A stretch of 42,847 nt of DNA, taken from positions 1-42,847 of the IMG/VR virus record IMGVR_UViG_3300008450_000092. One strand, written 5' to 3'. Position numbers and translations under genes: made by a program. This DNA is from a virus. Below are positions 8,761 to 17,608 of this stretch, in pieces. Every line of letters begins with the position of its first letter. Within the stretch, counting starts at the first letter, position 1. The notes beneath the pieces were generated by a model, which worked only from the letters and a program-made list of their open reading frames with translations, was not told the origin of the DNA and made no database searches.

Positions 8761-11700
8761 ATGGAAAAAATCCTTTATATAGCACCTCACTTATCTACTG
8801 GTGGGTTACCCCAATTTCTATTAAAAAAGATAGAGCTTCTGCAGCTCGATTACGAAATTTCCCTCGTTGAATACTCAAATATTACCGGTGGAAAATTCAT
8901 AGTGCAGAGACGCCAACTGGAAGATCTTCTCGGTGAGAATTTCCATTCTCTGGGGGATGATAAAAACCAGATAATAGATCTAATTGAAAGGATTGGACCG
9001 GATATCATCCATTTAGAAGAAATCCCCGAATTTTTTATTCCCGATGAAATAGCGGATAAAATTTACACCAGCGATAGGAAATACAAGATATTCGAAACAT
9101 CGCACGATTCTTCGTACGATACTAGGCTGAAAAGATTTATGCCGGACAAATTTTTGTTTGTGTCGGATTTTCAGAAAAAACAGTATCAGAACCTGAATAT
9201 TCCCTCAGAAGTTGTTGAATACCCGATTGATTACCCTCTCAGGAATCTCAGCAAAGAAAAAGCATGCGTTCATCTAGGACTGGACCCGGATAAAAAGCAC
9301 ATATTGCACGTTGGTTTATTTACGCCCAGAAAGAATCAGAAGGAGTTTTTTGAATATGCAAAAAACCTACCGGAATTCGAGTTTCATTGCGTGGGCAACC
9401 AGGCAGAAAACTTCCAGTATTACTGGGAACCTTTAATGAATGATAGACCTCATAATCTGACCGTTTGGGGAGAAAGATCGGATGTTGATCTTTTTTATCA
9501 GTTTGCCGATTTAATTTTGTTTACATCCAAGGGGAACAGTACAGACAAAGAAACCATGCCTTTGGTTATAAGAGAAGCAATATCTTGGAAAATACCGACT
9601 TTGATCTACGATCTTCCTGTTTACGAGTCTTACTTTGATAACTATCCCAACATCGATTATCTCGAAAATGATTTTGAAATGAATATCAAACGAATTAAAG
9701 AAAAATTCATGGGAACATCCAAGCCGACAAAAGAAGTCAAAAAATGTATCATAGTCGATACTTTTATTACCAGTCCAGATAAGGAAGACCTCCTGATCGA
9801 AAATCTTAAAACTATAAAGCAATTTGGACATGACATTTTTCTAGTTTCACACTCAAAGCTTTCCGCTAAGGTTCTTGATGAAGTTGAATATTTTCTTTTC
9901 GATAAAGACAACACTTTTAACAGTAACCACGTTTACAGCTGGAGAAAAGATGGTGATTTAGAAATTAGAATCAATATCAGAAAAAGCCACGAATGGCCAA
10001 TAATCAGATCCATGAGACTCGCATTCAACACTGCAAAGTCACTTGGATACGAGTACTTTATTTTTACTGAATTTGACCATCACTACTCTGCTTCAGACGT
10101 AGAAAGGGTTCAAAGAATAATTGAAAACAGCATTGAAAATGACAAGGAATTCGTTTTCTGGGCTCCTCAAGAGAAAGTTGATTATGGTGGGTATGGGAAC
10201 GAGACAGGCATATTCTACGAGACTTGTTTCTTTTCTGGCTACCTCGATTCATTCCTGGACGTTTTCGAGTCAAGTTTCCCGAAGACAATAGATGAATATA
10301 ACCAAAATTTTGCTTCCGCCTTCCCAAATTCTTTAGAATTCTGGTTTTGGAAGTATTTTTCCCCTCTAGCAGACAATTCAACGGTTATTCCAAACTACGT
10401 AAAGCTTGATCTTAAAGATTCTGAAATTAACGTGTCTTCCTACCAGAATTTCAAATCGATAATACTGCCTAGCGAAAAATCACATTTCCTATACATAACT
10501 AATGACAATTTCATCGATTATGACTTTGCCGTTTACATCGACGACGAGAAAAAGCATGAGTTCAGTCTAAATAGATTTTATAAACTTATTAAACTTGATA
10601 AGGATTGTAAAATAAGAATAGATTCATTTTCCTCCGGCAAGATGTTTAAATCCGAAACAATAGAGTACAAGAAATCAGAGGCTGAAGAATATAGCAAAAA
10701 CGGTACCATCATATTTAATCAAGGCGAGCACGACATGTTTAATATCTCATTCGAGTCCACAGACAATAAAGTTTATATCGACTATAACGAAGATATAAGA
10801 AGGGAAGTATTAGTCAGTATTAAAGATATTGATTCAAAGGCAACTATTTGGAGCTTTAAAAATGTGGCTGAAAACAAATCTAGATGGTGGTGTGTACCAA
10901 CGCCCAAACATGTTTTGGACTACCAAAATCAGATAAACTTCGGTGGTTTTATAGTTGATATTTTCGAGGACGGGGAAAAAATATATTCTGATTCGATTAG
11001 GATAAAAAAATCTCTTGTATTCAAACCTGAGATGGATGTAACTATCACCGAGCCTATATTTTCAAATTATAACGAATTCTTTGTAGATAAAATATATTCT
11101 CATCTGGATGTTCAATCGTTGGATGTTGTGTTCGACATCGGAGCGAATGTTGGCTTATGGACAGAGTGGATCTTAAGACAGAATGCATCCAAAGTATACT
11201 GCTTTGAGCCCAATAAGGTTGCCTTAGAGGTTCTCAGAAGATTACATGGCGGAAAAGATAACGTTGAGATTATAGATAAAGCTGTGGATTCCGAGGTAAG
11301 AACGATCGAATTCTTCTATTCCGATTCCAATTCATTAATCTCAGCTACTGAGCAGCACGGTGAATTGAATAAAAGTTATGAGGTTACAACAATCACCATT
11401 TCCGACGCGATAGAGAAGTTTGGTGTGGATCATATCGACCTGATTAAAATGGATATCGAGGGAGCTGAATTCAAAATATTCGAAAGCTTAGACGACTCTA
11501 TCTATGAAATCACAGATTCCTTTTTGATAGAATTCCATGCATTCTATTATTCCGATGGAAAGGAGAGGGAAGAAAGAATCATCGAGAAGATGAAGGAGAA
11601 AGGATACTTCGTGGAAAATCATCCCGGTGGGATTTTTGCAACCAAACACAAAAAATGCTTTTATGTAAACAATTCAGCTTTTGCACTCGACGTTCCCGGT

Positions 11701-12405
11701 AAAGGTTCTTTGGAAAAGGTAAACCTATATAATGGTGCGGTTGATTTCAGCTGGGAAAAGCTTGCTCAGAAAAGCTTGATAGGTTATCATCATGCCTATC
11801 ACGAAATGTTCTTCTGTGACGGTCATCCTACCGGATGTGTATACGAGATTGCAGAATGCAAGATTGAACCGGGAGATGTTGTTTTGGACGCTGGAGCTAA
11901 CATTGGTATCTTTACCAATTATGCTTATAGAAGAGGTGCTAAAAAAATATACTCCTTCGAGCCTTGCAGCGAAGCTTTCCAAGCATTGATCATGAATTCC
12001 GGAGAAATAGCAGAAACCTACAAATTAGGCTTATCTTTCGAGCCTGGATCTGAAAAGCTATATTACGAGCAAGGCAATACAATGTCTTCTTCAGTTAAGT
12101 CTGGTGAGGGTGAATTTGAACACATTCTGGTAGAATCAATTGATTCACTGCACAGAAAAAATCTTTTCGACCACCTGGATTTTTTGAAAATTGATGCAGA
12201 GGGATCGGAGATTGATATCATGAATGGTGCGAGAGAAATGCTGGCTGAGCAAAAGATCAAAAAAATCAGCTTTGAATATCACTCCTCACTATTCGACCCC
12301 GAATACATTAATAGGCTCTGCGAAGATATGATATCGTATGGATATCTTTACCGCTGCGAGTGGATTGATGATAACATATCTTTCTATTATTTCTGGTTAG
12401 AATGA
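8761..12405 (+). CDS. Four-domain glycan enzyme: GT4-like, second GT-like, two FkbM methyltransferases
   Basis: I chose the ATG at 8761 rather than the in-frame TTG at 8749, because the TTG lies inside the hairpin and the protein begins well with MEKILYIAPHLSTGG. Residues 1-315 or so resemble a GT4 glycosyltransferase (HVGLFTPRKNQKEF; ETMPLVIREAISWKIP). Residues about 325-540 resemble a GT-A-type domain (CIIVDTFITSP; FIFTEFDHHYS). Two FkbM-type SAM-dependent methyltransferase domains follow: FDIGANVGLWTEW near 790 with KMDIEGAEFKIFE, and LDAGANIGIFTNY near 1040 with KIDAEGSEIDIM. Such fusions build and O-methylate surface or protein-linked glycans. It lies directly downstream of the Ser/Thr-rich fibre and overlaps the next gene by ATGA, so it is probably part of a fibre-modification operon. 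The acceptor is inferred. The linker at about 540-780 is unassigned. Confidence 0.8.
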   Translation: MEKILYIAPHLSTGGLPQFLLKKIELLQLDYEISLVEYSNITGGKFIVQRRQLEDLLGENFHSLGDDKNQIIDLIERIGPDIIHLEEIPEFFIPDEIADKIYTSDRKYKIFETSHDSSYDTRLKRFMPDKFLFVSDFQKKQYQNLNIPSEVVEYPIDYPLRNLSKEKACVHLGLDPDKKHILHVGLFTPRKNQKEFFEYAKNLPEFEFHCVGNQAENFQYYWEPLMNDRPHNLTVWGERSDVDLFYQFADLILFTSKGNSTDKETMPLVIREAISWKIPTLIYDLPVYESYFDNYPNIDYLENDFEMNIKRIKEKFMGTSKPTKEVKKCIIVDTFITSPDKEDLLIENLKTIKQFGHDIFLVSHSKLSAKVLDEVEYFLFDKDNTFNSNHVYSWRKDGDLEIRINIRKSHEWPIIRSMRLAFNTAKSLGYEYFIFTEFDHHYSASDVERVQRIIENSIENDKEFVFWAPQEKVDYGGYGNETGIFYETCFFSGYLDSFLDVFESSFPKTIDEYNQNFASAFPNSLEFWFWKYFSPLADNSTVIPNYVKLDLKDSEINVSSYQNFKSIILPSEKSHFLYITNDNFIDYDFAVYIDDEKKHEFSLNRFYKLIKLDKDCKIRIDSFSSGKMFKSETIEYKKSEAEEYSKNGTIIFNQGEHDMFNISFESTDNKVYIDYNEDIRREVLVSIKDIDSKATIWSFKNVAENKSRWWCVPTPKHVLDYQNQINFGGFIVDIFEDGEKIYSDSIRIKKSLVFKPEMDVTITEPIFSNYNEFFVDKIYSHLDVQSLDVVFDIGANVGLWTEWILRQNASKVYCFEPNKVALEVLRRLHGGKDNVEIIDKAVDSEVRTIEFFYSDSNSLISATEQHGELNKSYEVTTITISDAIEKFGVDHIDLIKMDIEGAEFKIFESLDDSIYEITDSFLIEFHAFYYSDGKEREERIIEKMKEKGYFVENHPGGIFATKHKKCFYVNNSAFALDVPGKGSLEKVNLYNGAVDFSWEKLAQKSLIGYHHAYHEMFFCDGHPTGCVYEIAECKIEPGDVVLDAGANIGIFTNYAYRRGAKKIYSFEPCSEAFQALIMNSGEIAETYKLGLSFEPGSEKLYYEQGNTMSSSVKSGEGEFEHILVESIDSLHRKNLFDHLDFLKIDAEGSEIDIMNGAREMLAEQKIKKISFEYHSSLFDPEYINRLCEDMISYGYLYRCEWIDDNISFYYFWLE

Positions 12406-13259
12406 GATTGATCGCATTTTCCGACGAAAATTTTATTCCGGTTGTTCAGAATCTAGTTTCCTCTCTGGACAAGATCTATCCCCATGCACCCTTAACTTAT
12501 TATATGGTCGGGTTCCATAGAAAGAATTGTTTAAAAAGCGAAAACCTTAAGATCTCTTACAAAACATTCTTCCCCAAATCGGGACTACCAAATTTGAATT
12601 TTCTGAAGCCTAGTATACTCCTGCAATCCCTGACCGATCACGAAGATGATGTTTTCATTTTTCTCGACAGTGACATAACGATAGGAAAAAGATTCAACCC
12701 AGAAAGTATACTTCAGAAAAACCTAGAGTTACCCCTAGCATCATTTGGTCCATATGAACTTCCATATACATTCAGAACATTTGAAGGCGGAAGAACAGAA
12801 ACATACACACCGGATTTATTAATGGATTATTTCGGGATCAGATACAAATCGATGCGATATGTACAGAATTGTCTAATTGCTTATCACAGAAAACATCAAA
12901 ATTTTTTATTGGAATGGGAATCGATTTGCTTAAACAAATATTTGCTTAAAGAGCATTGGAGGTACTTTTCATTTCAGGACGAAACAGCTTTCAATGTGCT
13001 CCTCTGGAAATATTCAGCAACAGAGAATCTTGAACATATATTTGTTAATACACACAAATTTACCACATTTCAATTAATAGAGGAGAGTGAAAATATAGTC
13101 AATGCCAACATCGATGAAAATCCTTATGAATTCTGCGGGGAATCATCTAAAATCATGTTTTATCACGGGACTAAGGATACGAACCAAAATTTAAAAATAC
13201 AGAAATACATTTATGAAAATTATACAGGTAACCCCAGGACTTCTCCCTATACCTCCTAA
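12402..13259 (+). CDS. GT-A-fold glycosyltransferase-like protein
   Basis: 285 residues. The ATG overlaps the previous stop (ATGA), which suggests translational coupling. VFIFLDSDITIG carries a DSD motif at residues 89-91, the usual metal/nucleotide-sugar binding signature of GT-A enzymes. The layout (start RLIAFSDENF, then PLTYYMVGFH, then the DSD near residue 90, then FQDETAFNVLLW) resembles nucleotide-sugar-dependent transferases acting on surface glycans. There is no signal peptide or membrane segment. Its last 47 bases overlap the next gene. Donor and acceptor cannot be read from sequence. Middle member of the putative fibre-glycosylation operon. Confidence 0.7.
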   Translation: MRLIAFSDENFIPVVQNLVSSLDKIYPHAPLTYYMVGFHRKNCLKSENLKISYKTFFPKSGLPNLNFLKPSILLQSLTDHEDDVFIFLDSDITIGKRFNPESILQKNLELPLASFGPYELPYTFRTFEGGRTETYTPDLLMDYFGIRYKSMRYVQNCLIAYHRKHQNFLLEWESICLNKYLLKEHWRYFSFQDETAFNVLLWKYSATENLEHIFVNTHKFTTFQLIEESENIVNANIDENPYEFCGESSKIMFYHGTKDTNQNLKIQKYIYENYTGNPRTSPYTS

Positions 13260-15351
13260 TGGATGGGGAGCGGTTGAAAAAATTATTTGGGAATATCACA
13301 ATCAATCGATCAAGCTTGGCCATGGGTCAGTTATAAAGTATCTAGATGAAGTTAAACCAGGTGAACAAACCATAGTTCATGTGCACGTAGCCAATCTTGC
13401 AATCCTCTGCCACGAAAGAGGCATACCCTATATTTTCACGATGCATGATCACCATGCTCATCTTTATGGGAAGGACTCCCCGGTATACAAAGAGAATAAG
13501 AAAGCACTTAGAAATGCTTTAATTGGATTTGTACCAGCAAAATACCTAGTGAAATATTTTGGATACCCAAACATTGAGTATATGAGCCACGGGGTTAATA
13601 CAAGCTTCTTTTCATGCGAAAGGGATTACACAAACACCCAGCACAGTTTGTTATGCGTAGCAAACAATGGGTACATCCACGATCAGAGCTTTGACAGGAA
13701 GGGATTTTCCTTTGCACTCCAAGCCGCAGAAAAAATGAACCTCCCGATTACAATCTGCGGTCCTAGTAACAATAGATCGTTCTTTGAAAAATATCAGTGC
13801 TCGTACGATAAATTAACCATCAAATATGATCTAACTGAGGATCAGCTGGCGAATGAATATAAAAATCATACCATTTTTATCCACGCGTCAGAATTAGAAG
13901 CTGGCCATCCTAATTTAACTGTTCTCGAAGCAATGTCCTCAGGCTTGGTTGTCTTATCTACTTTAGAAGACGGACAGGATACACCTGGGTTAATTCGAAT
14001 AACTAGAGAATTGGAAGATATTGAGGACAAGATAAAAAATTCAATCAGTGATTTCGAAAACCTTTCTAAGAGATCAAGGGAGTGTGCAACGGAGCTAGAC
14101 TGGTCAAATGTTACCCAAAAATTGATTTCTAGGTACGAATCAATTTCATCGGAAACGATGAAAAAGTCTTTGGTTTATAATTACTCGATGACTCCGATCT
14201 CTTTCCGTGAAAAGAAAGAGCCTCAAAATACTTTCCACTATTCTTTCATAGAAAGCCCAAAATGTGAAATTTTAGGTCCGGTTTCAAAAGAATATCTGGT
14301 TAAATTCGTAGACCACGATACAAACGAGGTTGTCTACGTAAGCTCAATTAAAAACAACTGCTGGGCGGCGGCTTCCAAAAAATACTTTATTAACTGGAGG
14401 ATTGAGGTTTATGACGGGGAGGAAATAGTGGATCAACATGTTTTTGATGCAACGGATAAGAGGGTGTATATCCACATCGATTCTAAAGCTCTCGGAGACA
14501 CGATAGCATGGTTCCCATACGTTGAAGAATTCAGAAAGAAGCACAATTGCAAAATAGTATGTTCAACCTTCTGGAATGATCTTTTCAAAAATTCATATTC
14601 TCACTTCGAATTCACACCTCCCGGATCAACAGCCCATGGATTGTATGCGATGTATTCTGTTGGCTGGTATTATTTTGAAAATGGATCACTAGATTACGAT
14701 AAGAATAAGAGAGACATTAAGAAAATACCGCTGCAGCAAACAGCTACGGATTTTCTTGGATTAGACTTCACAGAAGTCCGACCGATGATAGATCTACCTA
14801 TAGAGAGAAGACATGTTGCTGGTGATTATGCATGTATCGCTCCACACGCTTCGTCCCATGCAAAATATTGGAACAGAAAGGGGGGATGGCAAAAATTGGT
14901 TAATTGGTTCAATGATCAAAAAATACTTCCGGCTATGATCACACACGAGCCTTTGGGTGATGACTGGCATGATTCTAAGCTAGGTGGCAAACTTAAAAAT
15001 GTAGTGGATAGGACTGGGAATTTCCCGATAGAAAACAGGATCAACGAGATCATTCACTCAAAAATTTATGTTGGGCTAAGTTCCGGTCTCAGCTGGTTAG
15101 CTTGGGCTTTAAATAAACCTACTGTTGTCATTTCAGGATTCACTGAAGAATTCCTTGAACCTTCTTCTGTTATCAGAATCATTAATAAAGAGGTCTGTCA
15201 CGGATGTCAAACCGAATTCAAATTAGATGCTGGCGATTGGGAATGGTGCCCTAGAAATAAGGGGACGGAGGATCAATTTATCTGTACTAAGGAAATAAGC
15301 TCCGAATCTGTTATAGATGCTATTGTTAAAAGCGGAGTCCTAGATATATAG
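13213..15351 (+). CDS. GT4 fused to GT9/BAHT-type protein O-heptosyltransferase
   Basis: The ATG at 13213 overlaps the previous gene by 47 bases. It gives a typical GT4 start, MKIIQVTPGLLPIPPNGWG. Residues 1-310 or so are GT4, with the E-x7-E stretch ELEAGHPNLTVLEAMSSG. Residues about 417-712 match the GT9-like O-heptosyltransferases of bacterial autotransporters (Aah/TibC, BAHT family): RVYIHIDSKALGDTIAWFPY, IAPHASSHAKYWNRKGGW, GLSSGLSWLAWAL. Four cysteines (662, 665, 679, 691; C-x2-C then C and C) sit where family members have an iron-binding cysteine motif. Those enzymes transfer heptose to serines of repetitive adhesins, so this is the strongest sign that the cassette modifies a protein rather than lipid. 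The GT4 half may extend the glycan. Ends in LDI-TAG, which also forms a GATATATAG box. Confidence 0.8.
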   Translation: MKIIQVTPGLLPIPPNGWGAVEKIIWEYHNQSIKLGHGSVIKYLDEVKPGEQTIVHVHVANLAILCHERGIPYIFTMHDHHAHLYGKDSPVYKENKKALRNALIGFVPAKYLVKYFGYPNIEYMSHGVNTSFFSCERDYTNTQHSLLCVANNGYIHDQSFDRKGFSFALQAAEKMNLPITICGPSNNRSFFEKYQCSYDKLTIKYDLTEDQLANEYKNHTIFIHASELEAGHPNLTVLEAMSSGLVVLSTLEDGQDTPGLIRITRELEDIEDKIKNSISDFENLSKRSRECATELDWSNVTQKLISRYESISSETMKKSLVYNYSMTPISFREKKEPQNTFHYSFIESPKCEILGPVSKEYLVKFVDHDTNEVVYVSSIKNNCWAAASKKYFINWRIEVYDGEEIVDQHVFDATDKRVYIHIDSKALGDTIAWFPYVEEFRKKHNCKIVCSTFWNDLFKNSYSHFEFTPPGSTAHGLYAMYSVGWYYFENGSLDYDKNKRDIKKIPLQQTATDFLGLDFTEVRPMIDLPIERRHVAGDYACIAPHASSHAKYWNRKGGWQKLVNWFNDQKILPAMITHEPLGDDWHDSKLGGKLKNVVDRTGNFPIENRINEIIHSKIYVGLSSGLSWLAWALNKPTVVISGFTEEFLEPSSVIRIINKEVCHGCQTEFKLDAGDWEWCPRNKGTEDQFICTKEISSESVIDAIVKSGVLDI
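15343..15351 (+). promoter_or_regulatory. GATATATAG box (possible late promoter)
   Basis: The box overlaps the last codons of the glycosyltransferase. Its TATATA starts 17 nt before the ATG at 15362. Chance from coding (Asp-Ile-stop) is possible, so confidence is lower than for the intergenic copies. Confidence 0.35.
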
Positions 15352-15361
15352 GTAAAAAGAG

Positions 15362-15670
15362 ATGGCAAACGGAAGCATTCTTCAGCCCATAATTTATCCC
15401 TCATTGGGTGTTAGAATCATCGATGGATCTAACTCTCAAACGCTGGATCAATTATATTTCATAGGAACTGCCAATAACTACATTAAAAAGGATGGTAATA
15501 CTTCTTTAAATAATGTGTCTAGCATGGGTAATTTTAGACCCAATGGTAACTCGGTAGCTAACAGTTTCAGAGATATCCTGGATGGAGGAACCTCATCAGC
15601 TGGTTCATTCCAATTTCAGGGTCCAATTATCGGCGGAGAATTTTCTATTATAGCAGGATCTCAAGAATAA
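15362..15670 (+). CDS. Small structural-like protein, unknown function
   Basis: 102 residues, ATG start 10 bases after the glycosyltransferase stop. Rich in Gly, Ser, Asn and Ile, with no Cys, no signal peptide and no membrane segment. It contains SLGVRIIDGSNSQTLDQLYF and ends GGEFSIIAGSQE. The beta-rich composition and position between fibre-modification genes and another fibre-type protein suggest a small virion or fibre accessory protein. No family recognised. The next gene starts 4 bases later, so the two are probably co-translated. Confidence 0.6.
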   Translation: MANGSILQPIIYPSLGVRIIDGSNSQTLDQLYFIGTANNYIKKDGNTSLNNVSSMGNFRPNGNSVANSFRDILDGGTSSAGSFQFQGPIIGGEFSIIAGSQE

Positions 15671-15674
15671 TACT

Positions 15675-16274
15675 ATGGCATTCAGAATTCAACTTCGAAA
15701 CGACACCTATGCAAACTGGACGGAAGTAAATCCAATTCTTCTACAAGGAGAACCAGCTTACGAAAATAATACCAACCGATTGAAAATCGGAAACGGCGCG
15801 TCTGGCTATGCCCAGTTGCCGTATTTCTATGGTAATATCGAGTATGTAAATGGATTGACCGGATCGATAGGCATTACCGGCGGAACCGGTATAAATGTAA
15901 CCACAGGTGCTTCTGGAGCCACTATTACTATTACTTCCGACCGTCCATATAAACTTTACACTTGTAATTTGAATGCGGCAGGAACTAATGATCCGACTGA
16001 GATAGTTTTAGAAAGCGATTTCACAGCGGATCTGGTTTGGACCAGAGGAACTACCGGAGTATATGTTGCAGGATTCACTGGAGCAACCGGAGTAGTTGGT
16101 GACTTTGGACACAATGCTTCTAAGGTTATGATTACTTCTGTAAGCTCTACCGTCAATAGCCACATTTATCCTCTTTATATTGATGCGGATAGCATTCAGA
16201 TTACCCAAACTGGAGTTACCGGAGCATATCTTGATGGACTCAGTAACTGTTTCGTAGAAATCAAGGTTTACTAA
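15675..16274 (+). CDS. Tail-fibre-type protein with phage fibre N-terminal motif
   Basis: 199 residues. The N-terminus has the pattern common at the base of phage tail fibres and hyaluronidase-like proteins: IQLRNDTYANW, then NPILLQGEPAYENNT and RLKIGNG, followed by PYFYG. The rest is beta-rich with short Gly/Thr repeats (GLTGSIGITGGTGIN; FTGATGVVG). That suggests a small trimeric attachment or fibre-connector protein. Chaperone and receptor-binding tip are absent, so it may be a short fibre or a linker for the giant fibre upstream. Confidence 0.65.
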   Translation: MAFRIQLRNDTYANWTEVNPILLQGEPAYENNTNRLKIGNGASGYAQLPYFYGNIEYVNGLTGSIGITGGTGINVTTGASGATITITSDRPYKLYTCNLNAAGTNDPTEIVLESDFTADLVWTRGTTGVYVAGFTGATGVVGDFGHNASKVMITSVSSTVNSHIYPLYIDADSIQITQTGVTGAYLDGLSNCFVEIKVY

Positions 16275-16322
16275 GAAACTTTTCTATCTTTCCCCAGTAT
16301 TATTAAGAAAACTACTCTGGCT

Positions 16323-16583
16323 GTGGGTATTTTCAGAATAAAGGAGGAAACCGTTAAAAATCAAGGATTGGACACAACTAAATGGCGTGTTTTTCTTTGT
16401 GATAGTAAAGGCGAGCCGATGGATGGATATTACACTTCATTCTTAGCGGACAAGATAATCCCTGGTATCAATGACACCCACACCCAACAATCAATCGAAG
16501 ATGTACAGATGTCCACTAGATATTATGATTGCGAATCGATTAGATTGGAGGAGAGTAGCGAAGGCACAACTGTAATATTTTAA
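16323..16583 (+). CDS. Hypothetical protein (GTG start)
   Basis: 86 residues starting at GTG 16323 (MGIFRIKEETVKNQG); no ATG gives a better start in frame. It is charged, probably soluble, and ends two bases before the ATG of the kinase gene. Composition and spacing fit a real gene, but I recognise no family. Confidence 0.55.
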   Translation: MGIFRIKEETVKNQGLDTTKWRVFLCDSKGEPMDGYYTSFLADKIIPGINDTHTQQSIEDVQMSTRYYDCESIRLEESSEGTTVIF

Positions 16584-16585
16584 AT

Positions 16586-17068
16586 ATGATAATCGTTATA
16601 TACGGTCAACCCTGCTCAGGCAAAACAACCCTCTCTAAAAAATTGAATGGCTGGCTTAAGTCACAGTCGAGAAGAATCAACTTACACTTTATGGATGGCG
16701 ATTCATTTCGCAAAATCTTTGCCAATAAAGACTATTCAAGGGAAGGTAGGAATAGAAATCTCCAACTTGCTTCTGTTGTTGCACATTATGAGCATAGCTT
16801 GAATGAAGTTGTTCTAATGTCATTCGTTTACCCATACAAGGAAGCGAGAGAATATCTTAACGAACTAACCGGACATGATGTTATGTGGGTATACACCTAC
16901 TATGACACGATGCTATATCAGCGCGGAAGAGAATCTTTCCACGTGGCAGACTTTGAGCATCCAGAAGAAAATGAAGCTGATCTGATCTTAAACACCGGAT
17001 CTATGTCTGAGCAGGAATGCTTAGAAGAGATAGTTAAAACCTTCCAGAAGAAATATCCTAATTTTTAA
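16586..17068 (+). CDS. APS-kinase-like P-loop kinase
   Basis: 160 residues with a Walker A motif at the very start (IYGQPCSGKTTLSKKL, residues about 5-20). FMDGDSFRKIF follows, as in adenylylsulfate kinases where DGD..R binds substrate, then SFVYPYKEAREY. This is the CysC-type arrangement, but with Pro-Cys in the P-loop instead of the usual Ser-Gly, so the true substrate may be another small nucleotide. It is followed by a nucleotidyltransferase and a DUF2061 membrane protein, an association that fits nucleotide or sulfate activation. It could supply an activated donor for virion modification, but that is inference. Confidence 0.65.
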   Translation: MIIVIYGQPCSGKTTLSKKLNGWLKSQSRRINLHFMDGDSFRKIFANKDYSREGRNRNLQLASVVAHYEHSLNEVVLMSFVYPYKEAREYLNELTGHDVMWVYTYYDTMLYQRGRESFHVADFEHPEENEADLILNTGSMSEQECLEEIVKTFQKKYPNF

Positions 17069-17081
17069 ACCATACACAAAT

Positions 17082-17420
17082 ATGAAATATGCAATGTTTA
17101 TTGGGCGCTATCAGCCCCTACACGACGGCCACATTTGGCTTTTTAATTCAAAAATCGAATCAGGAACACCAGTTCTGATCTGCGTAAGAGACGTTCAGCC
17201 TGATGAAAAAAACCCCTGGACTGCATCTCAGGTCGTTGAAAACATCGAATCTAGACTGCAAGACTGGGTGAGCTCGGGAATGCTGAAAGTTATCGTTATC
17301 CCTGACATCGAAGGAGTTTATTATGGAAGAGACGTTGGATACAAGGTTGAACAGATTCAAGCTCCCCAAGAAATCCAGAATATCTCTGCAACCAAGATCA
17401 GAAAAGAAATGGGGATATGA
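17082..17420 (+). CDS. Compact cytidylyltransferase/NMNAT-type nucleotidyltransferase
   Basis: 112 residues. The N-terminus MFIGRYQPLHDGH carries the HxGH nucleotide-binding motif of the cytidylyltransferase/NMNAT superfamily, and the C-terminus ISATKIRKEM is the matching ISSTxIR motif. It is shorter than usual (about 130-180 residues) but both active-site ends are present. The enzyme would join a nucleotide to a phosphorylated or sulfated small substrate. It overlaps the next gene by ATGA. The neighbouring APS-kinase-like gene suggests the two act in sequence; the substrate is unknown. Confidence 0.75.
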   Translation: MKYAMFIGRYQPLHDGHIWLFNSKIESGTPVLICVRDVQPDEKNPWTASQVVENIESRLQDWVSSGMLKVIVIPDIEGVYYGRDVGYKVEQIQAPQEIQNISATKIRKEMGI

Positions 17421-17608
17421 AAATCAAAATTGCTCTAGCAAAGACAATTTCATATCGACTCCTAGGAACAATAAGTAGTTACTTTATAGCTTATTTTATT
17501 ACCGGATCAGCAGCACTTGGATTAACCTTCGCAGCGGCTGATCTGGTTACTAAAATGCTCCTTTACTTCCTCCACGAAATACTCTGGCAATGGATCGATA
17601 AGAAATAG
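17417..17608 (+). CDS. DUF2061 small membrane protein
   Basis: 63 residues with two membrane segments (about 10-30 and 32-52). It has the DUF2061 pattern: AKTISYRLLGTISSY, then FITGSAALGLTFAAADLVTK and FLHEILWQWI. In bacteria these proteins often sit beside sulfate-activation enzymes; the role is unknown. It is translationally coupled to the nucleotidyltransferase by an ATGA overlap and closes the three-gene metabolic group. Confidence 0.75.
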   Translation: MKIKIALAKTISYRLLGTISSYFIAYFITGSAALGLTFAAADLVTKMLLYFLHEILWQWIDKK

